DNA from: an uncultured Pseudomonadota bacterium
Lineage (GTDB): Bacteria > Pseudomonadota > Gammaproteobacteria > Burkholderiales > Thiobacillaceae
DNA: 12,932 nucleotides
Direction of reading: 5' to 3'
Assembly (NCBI GenBank): GCA_903883985.1
Contig: CAISDD010000241.1
Location: forward strand, 1-12,932
Program-made: the position numbers and the translations under genes
The notes under the pieces: generated by a model
Told to the model about the DNA's origin: nothing
Seen by the model: the letters and a program-made list of their open reading frames with translations, nothing else
The model's database searches: none
Shown: positions 1 through 6,430 of the stretch, piece after piece
Numbering within the stretch: position 1 is the stretch's first letter
Layout of the letters: every line of letters starts with the position of its first letter

Positions 1-39
1 AGCGCATCCACCTTTGGCGGCGGTGATGGTGGATGCGCT
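1..39. repeat. Intergenic inverted repeat with 12-bp arms
   Basis: The arms AGCGCATCCACC (1-12) and GGTGGATGCGCT (28-39) are perfect reverse complements around a 15-nt loop. The sequence that follows (gcttatccaccctacggg, about 43-60) has the look of a dispersed intergenic repeat common in proteobacterial genomes (the GGTGGATAAGCG / CGCATCCACC type). The window begins at the first arm, so the element may extend to the left. There is no T-run, so it is not a typical intrinsic terminator. Confidence 0.6.
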
Positions 40-93
40 ATCGCTTATCCACCCTACGGGTTGGGAAGCGGTGCCGTCCGCAAGCGGCGTAGC

Positions 94-130
94 TTGGGTT
101 AGCCGACATCTTCATGTCGGCGTAACCCAA
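94..130. repeat. REP-like hairpin, 16-bp stem
   Basis: TTGGGTTA (94-101) pairs with TAACCCAA (123-130), and GCCGACAT (102-109) pairs with ATGTCGGC (114-121), around the tetraloop CTTC with one bulged G at 122. The TTGGGTTA...TAACCCAA outer arms resemble another widespread intergenic palindromic family. Together with the repeat at 1-39 this makes a composite of two different palindromes in 130 bp. It lies downstream of the minus-strand peptidase gene. Confidence 0.6.
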
Positions 131-410
131 CAGTCTTTGATACCGGCGCCAGGATGATTGACTCCCTGGTCTGAATTTAAAAAAGGTGCAAGCTTCACTT
201 ACGGCTGGATCAGGAAGTCTGACCTTACGCAGGGACGCCCTCCAGTTCGAACATCGTGCGCCACCTGCCTCTACGTGCCCATTGCGGTGCTCGCTGCAAA
301 GGGTGCTGGGCTGGGTGGACGACGCATCGTCGAGTTGGCCGCCGGCATTCGCAGTGCCGTGGTCAGGAAGAATCTCTAAATATTTCGGCGCGACGGCGTG
401 GGTCTTGCCT
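131..410. other. Intergenic stretch, no recognisable gene
   Basis: This stretch lies between the palindromic repeats and the 3' end of the peptidase gene. The open frames on both strands are short, none has a good ribosome binding site, and the translations match no family I recognise. I see no tRNA, and no terminator hairpin with a T-run downstream of the peptidase gene. It could be a decayed gene remnant, but nothing in the sequence supports a specific identity. Confidence 0.5.
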
Positions 411-1688
411 TCAATCCAGCGTGGCGAGCTTGCTGTTACGTAGCAAGCGCAGGCTGGCGACCAGGGGCTGTGCCTTGGTGGCGAATTGTCCCTTGGCGCG
501 CGCGTCCAGTGCGTAGGAGGTCGGCAGCTTCAGCTTCTGAGGGTCCACCTGGACATGGTTGACGCGAAATTCGAAATGTAGGTGCGGGCCGGTGGCCAGG
601 CCAGTGGCGCCGACGTAGGCAACGACCTGGCCCTGGCTGACGCGGGCGCCGCGCTTGATACCCTTGCCATAGCGGGACAGGTGGCCGTATGCGGTGCTGT
701 AGGCGCCCTGATGCTTGAGCACGAGCAGATTGCCGTAACCGCCCTGCCTGCCTACATATTCGACTCGCGCATCGGCGATGGAGCGGACCGGCGCGCCCGT
801 CGGAGCAGCATAGTCCACGCCCTTGTGGGCGCGCCAGAGATTCAGGATCGGGTGGAAGCGGGCGCCGCTGAAACCCGAGGAGATACGGCTGAAAGGCATG
901 GGGGATTTCAGGAAGGCGCGCCTCAGGCTTTGTCCTTCCGGGGTGAAATAGCCTTCATGTCCCTGCGCATCCTTGAAGTACATGGCCTGGTACGCCTTGC
1001 CCTGGTTGACGAACTCGGCGGCCAGCAATCGGCCGGTCTTTACCAGTTGACCATCCAGATAGAACGCATCGTAGACCACGGAGAAATGGTCGCCGCGGCG
1101 CAGATCCTTGTGGAAGTTGATGTCGCCTGAGAGGGCTTCCGCCATTTCCGAGGCGATGCGATCGGGCACCTCGGCGGCATCGGTCGCGCCGAACAGGGAA
1201 CCCTGGATTTCACCGGACCGCATGATCTGCCGGGATTCCAGTACCACGGGTTGTTCCCTAGCCTGGAATGCACCACCGGCGCGGGTGATCGTGACCAGTT
1301 TTTCGTCGGCAACCAGGTAACGCAGCAGCAGCAACTGGCCGCCGGAAGTGACCCGCGCCAGCACACTACGCCCGGCAATCATGCGCCCCAGGGCTTTACT
1401 TTCTCGCGCGGCGTCTAGAACACGGCGCGCTTCCTCGCCATCCACGCCGAGGCGGGCGAGCAAGCCGGGCAGGGTGTCGCCGCGGCCGATGCGTTCTTCA
1501 CGCCAGAAATCGAAGCTGCCGCTGTCGGTGGCCAGGATCTGAGGCAGATCGACGTTCTCCACCACGGTGTGCAGCGCAAGATTCTCGGTGTGTGTGTCCG
1601 GGGCGATGCCGAAAGCGGTGACCACGCCCAGGAAAGGCAGCAGGGCCAGGGCAACGAGTAGTTGCTTGCGAGTGAAGTTGTGGTTCAT
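411..1688 (-). CDS. M23 family peptidoglycan endopeptidase (LytM/MepM-like)
   Basis: The 425-aa protein is probably a membrane-anchored or periplasmic zinc metallopeptidase that cuts peptide cross-links in peptidoglycan. The N-terminus (about residues 8-28) is a hydrophobic signal anchor after two positive residues. A region at about 60-110 (FWREERIGRGDTLPGLLARL) resembles the LysM/OapA-like domain found before the catalytic domain in MepM (YebA)-type enzymes. The C-terminal LytM domain (about 265-380) keeps the metal and catalytic residues: His288 and Asp292 in HKGVDYAAPTG, and His369 and His371 in GPHLHFEF. All expected residues are present, so it should be an active enzyme rather than an EnvC/NlpD-like degenerate activator. 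About 55 residues follow the HLH motif. The ATG at 1688 is chosen because the signal anchor starts right after it; the upstream Shine-Dalgarno is weak. The gene stands alone and is divergent from the sensor kinase. Confidence 0.93.
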   Translation of the reverse strand: MNHNFTRKQLLVALALLPFLGVVTAFGIAPDTHTENLALHTVVENVDLPQILATDSGSFDFWREERIGRGDTLPGLLARLGVDGEEARRVLDAARESKALGRMIAGRSVLARVTSGGQLLLLRYLVADEKLVTITRAGGAFQAREQPVVLESRQIMRSGEIQGSLFGATDAAEVPDRIASEMAEALSGDINFHKDLRRGDHFSVVYDAFYLDGQLVKTGRLLAAEFVNQGKAYQAMYFKDAQGHEGYFTPEGQSLRRAFLKSPMPFSRISSGFSGARFHPILNLWRAHKGVDYAAPTGAPVRSIADARVEYVGRQGGYGNLLVLKHQGAYSTAYGHLSRYGKGIKRGARVSQGQVVAYVGATGLATGPHLHFEFRVNHVQVDPQKLKLPTSYALDARAKGQFATKAQPLVASLRLLRNSKLATLD

Positions 1689-1938
1689 TTACGGTCCGGG
1701 TGCGGCAAAAACGAGAGACGGATTAACAAAAACACTATATATGGTAAAGCGTTGATTTGCCATAAAATATGTTAACCGTTTCTGACGGACATCGACTTCA
1801 GGCAGGGTCGGAGCGGCGTATGACGGTTGCCACCGCCGGGGTGGCCAGGGGTGGGTGCGTCGCCCGCGCGGATTTCCACCGCATGCATTCGTTTGCGGAT
1901 TCACCTACCATGGCAGCTTCACTACCCTGACACGATCC
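1689..1938. promoter_or_regulatory. Divergent intergenic region, AT-rich core
   Basis: This spacer separates the peptidase gene (minus) from the sensor kinase gene (plus). Positions 1720-1780 are markedly AT-rich compared with the GC-rich flanks and probably hold promoters for both directions. On the minus strand TATAGT (complement of 1734-1739) is a fair -10, but the hexamer 17 bp upstream (TGGCAA) is a poor -35. On the plus strand TAAAAT (1763-1768) is a possible -10 with no matching -35. Individual promoters are therefore not certain. The part from 1855 on is open in the kinase frame and would be coding if the upstream GTG were used. Confidence 0.4.
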
Positions 1939-3150
1939 GTGACCCATCAAGCCATTCCGGTCGATTCCATCGCCAAGAACGCCCATGACGCACCCGATGC
2001 GGGTGACCGACTTCCTGTGATCGAGGTGTTGGCTGAGATCGCCAGCAGCATGAGCTCGGACGCCAATACGGATCAGATGTTGCTGCGCTTTCTGGAAATC
2101 ATGGTGAGGATTTCTCGCGCCAAGGCTGGCGCGGTGCGCGTGTTGACTGCGGATGGCGAACACCTGCGCATGGTTGGCTCCATCGGACTCACTTCGGTGC
2201 TGCATGACAAGGAGCGCTATGTGCCGCTCGAATGCGGCATCTGCGGACAGGCCACGCTGACCCATTCTACCCAGTTCGACAGCGTACTTCATGTGTGCCA
2301 GAAGCAGGTCCGGCATCTCTATGCCTCATTGCAATGCAACACGGTCTACGCGGTGCCGCTGCGCCACAAGGGCAAGGTGCTGGGGATATACAACCTGTTC
2401 ATGGAGGAGCCGCAGCCTCTGTCCGAGGACATCCGCTATCTGTTCAACTCCATCAGTGAGCACCTCGGCATGGCGCTTGAGAACGCACGCCTGACGAGCG
2501 AGAACGTCCGCATCTCGCTGATGAACGAGCGCACCATGTTGGCCAACCAGATACACGACTCGCTGGCGCAGACCCTGGCCTATGCCAAGATGCGGCTGAC
2601 GGTGCTCAGTGAAGCCATGGGGGGCAACGATCAGGAACGCGCCGGTCGCTATCTGGGCGATGTCGAGGAAGCGGTGGATCTGGCCTACTCGGAGTTGCGC
2701 AACCTGATCACGCAGTTTCGCGACCGTATCGATCCGCGGGGCCTGGTGCCGGCCTTGCAGGAAATGGTCGAGAGCTTTCGCAAGAAAGCCAATGCCGACG
2801 TTGATTTTCTCAATGTGGCGCAGGATGTGGTGCTCACGCCGGAAGAGGAGATCCAGGTGTTTCACATCATCCAGGAGGCGCTCTACAACGTCTGCAAGCA
2901 TGCCCGCGCGCGCCATGTAGTCGTCACGCTGGACCTGCATGGGGATGAGTACGTGGTGAACGTGGCCGACGATGGCGTCGGCCTTGGCAGCGGCGGGCCT
3001 TCCGACATGGGCAAGAGTTTTGGGCTGACCATCATGCGCGAGCGCACCGCCAAGCTTAACGGCAATCTTTCCATCGAAAGTCGCGCGGCTGGCGGCACTA
3101 TCGTGCGCCTGACTTTCCCTTCGCACCACGGTATCAGGGAGCAGGCATGA
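1939..3150 (+). CDS. Soluble GAF-domain sensor histidine kinase, NarX-like
   Basis: Sensor kinase of the NarX/HisKA_3 class, 403 aa from GTG 1939. A GAF domain (about 28-190) is followed by the dimerisation/phosphoacceptor helix LANQIHDSLAQTL with His206, and by a C-terminal HATPase_c domain with an N box around Asn317 and a DDGVG box at 344-348. There is no transmembrane segment, so it should sense a cytoplasmic signal, unlike NarX of E. coli. The GAF domain has four cysteines (Cys99, Cys102, Cys120, Cys133), which suggests a metal, Fe-S or redox sensor; that is inference. The start is uncertain: GTG 1855 adds 28 residues that look unlike a protein, GTG 1939 has no clear Shine-Dalgarno, and ATG 2050 would cut into the predicted first helix. 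The stop overlaps the response regulator start (ATGA), so the two are co-translated partners. Confidence 0.9.
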   Translation: MTHQAIPVDSIAKNAHDAPDAGDRLPVIEVLAEIASSMSSDANTDQMLLRFLEIMVRISRAKAGAVRVLTADGEHLRMVGSIGLTSVLHDKERYVPLECGICGQATLTHSTQFDSVLHVCQKQVRHLYASLQCNTVYAVPLRHKGKVLGIYNLFMEEPQPLSEDIRYLFNSISEHLGMALENARLTSENVRISLMNERTMLANQIHDSLAQTLAYAKMRLTVLSEAMGGNDQERAGRYLGDVEEAVDLAYSELRNLITQFRDRIDPRGLVPALQEMVESFRKKANADVDFLNVAQDVVLTPEEEIQVFHIIQEALYNVCKHARARHVVVTLDLHGDEYVVNVADDGVGLGSGGPSDMGKSFGLTIMRERTAKLNGNLSIESRAAGGTIVRLTFPSHHGIREQA

Positions 3151-3818
3151 GTTCGCCGCACGACACCCCGTTGCGCATCGTCCTGGTCGATGACCACACC
3201 CTGTTTCGCAAAGGCCTCGCGGAGTTGCTGGAACGCGAGGGCGCGATCCATGTGGCCGCCATCACCGGCCAGCCGGCAGAAGTCTCCGCCATGCTGAAGA
3301 ACCATGCGCCGGATGTGCTGCTCCTCGATCTCAACATTGGGGGCACCGATGGCATCGGCGTCATGCAGGCCTTGCGTGGTGTAGGGTTTGATCTGCCTGT
3401 GCTGATCCTCACCGTGAGCGAGGCCGAAGAGGATCTGGCCCGCGCCCTGCGCAGCGGCGCGAACGGCTATCTGCTCAAGAGCATGGAACCCGATGAAGTG
3501 GTCGATGCCATCGTCCGGGCGGCGCGCGGGGAGACCGTGGTCGCGCCCGGCATGACCGCCAAGTTGGTGCGTATGCTGGATGCCAGAAATACGCCTTCCC
3601 TGCTCGACAGCCTCACGCAGCGCGAGCAGGAAATCCTCACGCACTTAGCGCGCGGAGAGAGCAACAAGGCCATCGCGCGCGAACTCGACATCAGCTACGA
3701 CACCGTCAAACTACACGTGCGCCATGTGTTGGCCAAACTCAATCTGTCCTCGCGAGTCGAAGCGGCCGTGTTCGCGGTGGAAAACCGCTTCATGCGTTCC
3801 GGGGGGGAAAAACGCTAA
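3147..3818 (+). CDS. NarL/FixJ-family response regulator
   Basis: The 223-aa DNA-binding response regulator is the cognate partner of the preceding kinase, with which it overlaps by 4 bp (ATGA). The receiver domain (about 9-125) has the acidic pair Asp15/Asp16, the phosphoacceptor Asp61 in PDVLLLDL, the switch Thr89 and Lys111. The C-terminal LuxR-type helix-turn-helix (about 155-215, LTQREQEILTHLARGE then ISYDTVKLHVRHVLAKL) is very close in pattern to NarL of E. coli, including the SRVEAAV segment. No nitrate or nitrite gene lies in the window. The next gene downstream is lipA, so the regulon cannot be read from context. The name narL is not assigned because other NarL-like regulators share these motifs. 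Confidence 0.93.
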   Translation: MSSPHDTPLRIVLVDDHTLFRKGLAELLEREGAIHVAAITGQPAEVSAMLKNHAPDVLLLDLNIGGTDGIGVMQALRGVGFDLPVLILTVSEAEEDLARALRSGANGYLLKSMEPDEVVDAIVRAARGETVVAPGMTAKLVRMLDARNTPSLLDSLTQREQEILTHLARGESNKAIARELDISYDTVKLHVRHVLAKLNLSSRVEAAVFAVENRFMRSGGEKR

Positions 3819-3847
3819 GCGCACTGGGCGAGTCGCGCACCCTCCGG

Positions 3848-3853
3848 TATAGT
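3848..3853 (+). promoter_or_regulatory. Possible -10 box upstream of lipA
   Basis: TATAGT in the narL-like/lipA gap is one mismatch from the sigma-70 -10 consensus. The hexamer 17 bp upstream (around 3825, tgggcg) is a poor -35, so the site is weak or activator-dependent if real. Transcription from it would put the hairpin at 3902-3931 inside the leader. Confidence 0.25.
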
Positions 3854-3901
3854 CTAGCCTGCCGCCTGTTCCGCGTGACACCGAAGGGCGGAGCCTATTT
3901 C

Positions 3902-3940
3902 AAGGCACCGGCTTTCGCCTTTGGGTGCCTTTGGGTTTTT
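3902..3940 (+). terminator. Intrinsic terminator or attenuator before lipA
   Basis: AAGGCACC (3902-3909) pairs with GGTGCCTT (3924-3931). Inside it GGC-TTTC-GCC makes a second short stem, and tgggttttt follows, ending at 3940. This is a stem with a short T-run in the plus direction. It could end the two-component transcript, but it sits only 2 nt before the lipA Shine-Dalgarno and leaves no room for a promoter after it. It would therefore have to work by read-through or attenuation for lipA. The alternative lipA start GTG 3925 lies inside this hairpin. Confidence 0.5.
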
Positions 3941-3951
3941 CCGGAGTGCAT

Positions 3952-4851
3952 ATGCAGACAGTCAGAAATGCTTCGCGCATGCCAGTCTGGATTCGCCAGA
4001 ATCTGGGGAGGGAGGCCGCATTTCCTCACACCGCGCGCGCACTCCATGGGCGCAACCTGCATTCCGTCTGCGAAGCTGCGCGTTGCCCGAATCGCGGCGA
4101 GTGCTGGAGCCGGGGAACTGCCACCTTCATGTTGCTAGGCGATGTCTGTACCCGCGCCTGTGCCTTCTGCTCGGTCACCACCGGCAAGCCGACTTGGCAG
4201 GATGCGGGTGAAGCGCTTCGGGTGGCGCAAGCCGCCGTGGAAATGGGACTTTCTTTCGTGGTATTGACTTCGGTGAATCGTGACGATCTGGTCGACGGCG
4301 GCGCCAGTGCGTTTGCCGAATCGTTGCATGCGTTGCGATCCCTGCGTCCCGAGATGGGGGTGGAGTTCCTCACTCCTGACTTTCGCGGGGTGCAGGCCGA
4401 GGCAGCGGCGTCGTTCACGGCCACCCTTTCCCGCCTGCCGGGTCGCCGCGACCTGATTTGGGGCCACAACATCGAAACCGTGCCGCGCCTCTATGGGCAG
4501 GCGCGCCGTGGGGCAAAGTACGAACGCTCGCTGCGACTCCTGGAGATCGCCTCCCGGCTCGACGGCATCGAGGCCAAATCCGCACTGATGCTGGGTTTGG
4601 GCGAAACGCAAGAGGAGGTCGCCGCGGTGTTGCGCGACCTGCGCCTGGTTGGGGTGAGGCGAATCTCGCTCGGACAATATCTGCGCCCGACGCTGAACAA
4701 CCTGCCGGTTGCGCGGTATCTGCATCCGGATGAATTCACCGCATACGAGGCACTCGGTCGTGAACTCGGCTTCACCTGGGTCAAGGCCGGCCCTCTGGTG
4801 CGTAGTTCCTACTTCGCGGAAGAAAATCAGCGAGTGGCCAGTAGCGACTGA
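3952..4851 (+). CDS. lipA: Lipoyl synthase
   Basis: Radical-SAM enzyme that inserts two sulfur atoms into protein-bound octanoyl groups to make lipoyl groups, here most likely on GcvH encoded downstream. The auxiliary cluster motif CX4CX5C is Cys40/Cys45/Cys51, the radical-SAM motif CX3CX2C is Cys66/Cys70/Cys73, and the conserved RSSY is at 284-287. All cluster ligands are present. The start is ATG 3952, with GGAG five bases upstream, giving 299 aa. GTG 3925 would add nine residues but lies in a hairpin. The protein is shorter at the N-terminus than E. coli LipA (321 aa). It has CEAARCPNRGECWSRG and a GHNIETVPRLY segment where E. coli has NHNLENVPRIY, so it is somewhat divergent. No lipB is beside it. 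The last residues (VASSD) and the stop codon are encoded by the heptamer repeat region. Confidence 0.95.
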   Translation: MQTVRNASRMPVWIRQNLGREAAFPHTARALHGRNLHSVCEAARCPNRGECWSRGTATFMLLGDVCTRACAFCSVTTGKPTWQDAGEALRVAQAAVEMGLSFVVLTSVNRDDLVDGGASAFAESLHALRSLRPEMGVEFLTPDFRGVQAEAAASFTATLSRLPGRRDLIWGHNIETVPRLYGQARRGAKYERSLRLLEIASRLDGIEAKSALMLGLGETQEEVAAVLRDLRLVGVRRISLGQYLRPTLNNLPVARYLHPDEFTAYEALGRELGFTWVKAGPLVRSSYFAEENQRVASSD

Positions 4852-4887
4852 CCACTGACCACTGACCACTGACCACTGACCACTCGC
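4830..4887 (+). repeat. Heptamer tandem array bounded by inverted repeat
   Basis: Five perfect tandem copies of ACTGACC (equivalently CCACTGA) run from 4847 to 4881. The array is bounded by GCGAGTGG (4830-4837) and CCACTCGC (4880-4887), a perfect 8-bp inverted repeat. The left part lies in the last codons of lipA, and the first heptamer supplies the lipA stop TGA (4849-4851). The array fills almost the whole lipA-gcvT gap. Confidence 0.9.
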
Positions 4888-4896
4888 CCCTGAGCC

Positions 4897-5985
4897 ATGC
4901 TGAAACAGACGCCACTCAACGCCAAGCATCACGAAGCCCACGCCAAGCTGGTGGATTTTTCCGGCTGGGAAATGCCCATACATTACGGCTCCCAGATCGA
5001 GGAACACCATATCGTACGCCGCGACGCGGGCATGTTCGACGTGTCCCACATGCTGTCGGTGGACATCAAAGGGGAGGGCGTGCGTGCCTTCCTGCGCCGG
5101 CTGGTCGCCAACAACATCGACAAACTCCAGACGACTGGCCGTGCCCTCTATACGTGCATGTTGCACGAAGGAGGCGGTGTGATCGACGACCTGATCGTCT
5201 ATTTCGTCTCCGAGTCCTGGTTCCGTCTGGTGGTCAACGCGGGCTGCGCCGACAAGGATTTGGCCTGGATGGGCGATCAGTGCGAGAAATTCGCACCCGG
5301 TCTGGTCATCACTCCGCGCCGGGATCTGGCCATGGTTGCCGTCCAGGGGCCACAGGCCGCGGCGCGACTATGGGTGGCGATGCCTGGTGCGCGGGCACTG
5401 ACGGAAACGATGAAGCCCTTTCATGCTGTCGTGGTGGGCGAGATGTTCGTTGCCCGCACCGGCTACACGGGCGAGGACGGCTTCGAAATCATGGTGCCCA
5501 ACAAGGCCGCCCCGTTTTTCTGGCAGGCATTGCTGGAAGCGGGGGTGAAACCCTGCGGCCTGGGCGCACGCGATACGCTGCGTTTGGAAGCGGGCATGAA
5601 TCTCTATGGCCAGGACATGGATGAAGGGGTGACGCCCTTCGATGCGGGCCTCGCCTGGACCGTCGACCTCGCCGGCGAACGCGATTTCATCGGTCGTGAT
5701 GCCTTGCTGCGCCTGCCGCGCAGACGCCAGTTGGTGGGGCTGAAACTGCTCGATCGCGGTGTGTTGCGCGCACATCAGTCGGTATTCTCGGCGCAGGGCG
5801 AGGGTGAAATCACCAGCGGCGGTTTTTCGCCCACGCTCAACGGCTCTATCGCCCTGGCGCGGGTTCCGGTCGGTGTTCAGATAGGCGATACGGTAGAAGT
5901 CGATATTCGCGGCAAACTTGTGCAGGCTGCCGTGGTGAAATACCCCTTTGTTAGAAATGGCAAGGCGCTCGTGGCCAGTGGCTAG
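4897..5985 (+). CDS. gcvT: Glycine cleavage system T protein, aminomethyltransferase
   Basis: The 362-aa T protein takes the aminomethyl group from lipoyl-GcvH, releases ammonia and makes 5,10-methylene-tetrahydrofolate. The length is normal for the family. Family landmarks are the N-terminal HAKLVDFSGWEMPIHYG, DAGMFDVSHM at 43-52, the Asp97/Asp98 pair in GGGVIDDLIVYF (an Asp here contacts folate in characterised T proteins), ARTGYTGEDGFEI at about 185-197, and a C-terminal beta-barrel segment with GGFSPTLNGSIALARV. ATG 4897 begins a typical N-terminus, but there is no Shine-Dalgarno; the upstream bases belong to the heptamer array and a pyrimidine-rich tail. The final codons (VASG then TAG) use gtggccagtggc, which is the heptamer in inverted form. 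It is the second gene of the lipA-gcv run. Confidence 0.97.
   Translation: MLKQTPLNAKHHEAHAKLVDFSGWEMPIHYGSQIEEHHIVRRDAGMFDVSHMLSVDIKGEGVRAFLRRLVANNIDKLQTTGRALYTCMLHEGGGVIDDLIVYFVSESWFRLVVNAGCADKDLAWMGDQCEKFAPGLVITPRRDLAMVAVQGPQAAARLWVAMPGARALTETMKPFHAVVVGEMFVARTGYTGEDGFEIMVPNKAAPFFWQALLEAGVKPCGLGARDTLRLEAGMNLYGQDMDEGVTPFDAGLAWTVDLAGERDFIGRDALLRLPRRRQLVGLKLLDRGVLRAHQSVFSAQGEGEITSGGFSPTLNGSIALARVPVGVQIGDTVEVDIRGKLVQAAVVKYPFVRNGKALVASG
5970..5985 (-). repeat. Short inverted copy of the heptamer at gcvT end
   Basis: GTGGCCAGTGG (5971-5981) is the reverse complement of CCACTGGCCAC, about one and a half copies of the CCACTGG heptamer seen at 8457-8477. It encodes the last residues of GcvT. It is short, so chance is possible, but it sits exactly at a gene end like the other copies. 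Confidence 0.4.
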
Positions 5986-6027
5986 TCCTTAGACGGCGCT
6001 CGCCAGTTACTCAATACGGAGAAAGAA

Positions 6028-6417
6028 ATGAGCATTCCCGCTGATCTGAAGTATACCAAGTCCCACGAATGGGTCCGCCTGGAGGCGGATGGCAATGTGA
6101 CCGTGGGCATCACCCATCATGCCCAGGAACTGCTGGGCGACATGGTGTTTGTGGAAAATCCCACGCTCGGGCGCCAGTTGAGAGCGGGCGAGGAATGCGC
6201 CGTGGTGGAATCGGTGAAGGCCGCCTCGGATGTCTATGCGCCGATCGCGGGAGAAGTCGTCGCCGCCAATGGCGACCTCGAGGGTGCGCCGGAATCGATC
6301 AACCAGGATCCCTATGCCGCCTGGATGTTCAGGGTCAAACCCGCCCAGGCGGGCGATCTCGACGCACTGATGGATGCGGGGGCTTACACCGCCCACGTCG
6401 ATTCCGAAGCCCACTGA
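6028..6417 (+). CDS. gcvH: Glycine cleavage system H protein
   Basis: The 129-aa lipoyl carrier shuttles the aminomethyl group between the P and T proteins. Lys64 in VVESVKAASD is the lipoylation site. The N-terminus KYTKSHEWVRLE and the segment GEVVAANGDLEGAPESINQDPY are typical of GcvH. The full set of P and T genes beside it argues against the related lipoate-binding proteins of sulfur-oxidising Hdr-like systems. The ATG has a good Shine-Dalgarno (GGAG at 6018-6021, six bases spacing), unlike its gcv neighbours. The stop TGA (6415-6417) lies inside a heptamer repeat. Confidence 0.97.
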   Translation: MSIPADLKYTKSHEWVRLEADGNVTVGITHHAQELLGDMVFVENPTLGRQLRAGEECAVVESVKAASDVYAPIAGEVVAANGDLEGAPESINQDPYAAWMFRVKPAQAGDLDALMDAGAYTAHVDSEAH

Positions 6418-6426
6418 CCACTGACC
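6411..6426 (+). repeat. Two-copy heptamer repeat at gcvH-gcvPA junction
   Basis: CCACTGACCACTGACC contains two copies of CCACTGA plus CC, the same unit as the array at 4847-4881. It overlaps the gcvH stop codon and ends 4 nt before the gcvPA ATG. It thus takes up the place where a Shine-Dalgarno would be. Confidence 0.8.
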
Positions 6427-6430
6427 TGAC

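Noticed and set aside
3860..3945. Possible glycine riboswitch upstream of lipA-gcv
   Set aside because: CACCGAAGGGCGGAGCC vaguely recalls the conserved CGCCGAAGG part of the glycine aptamer, but the second conserved block (CTCTCAGGCAAAAGGAC-like) and the GGAGAG partner are missing and the leader is too short for a normal aptamer.
4847..4881. CRISPR array
   Set aside because: The 7-bp units are in direct tandem with no spacers; this is a short tandem repeat.
4135..5166. Long minus-strand open frame across lipA and gcvT, with an SGQWSV repeat in its translation
   Set aside because: It is opposite two clear genes; the peptide repeat is only the translation of the heptamer array on the other strand.
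6028..6417. GcvH as a lipoate-binding protein of a sulfur-oxidising Hdr-like system
   Set aside because: Complete gcvT, gcvPA and gcvPB surround it and no hdr-like genes are present, so ordinary glycine cleavage is the simpler reading.
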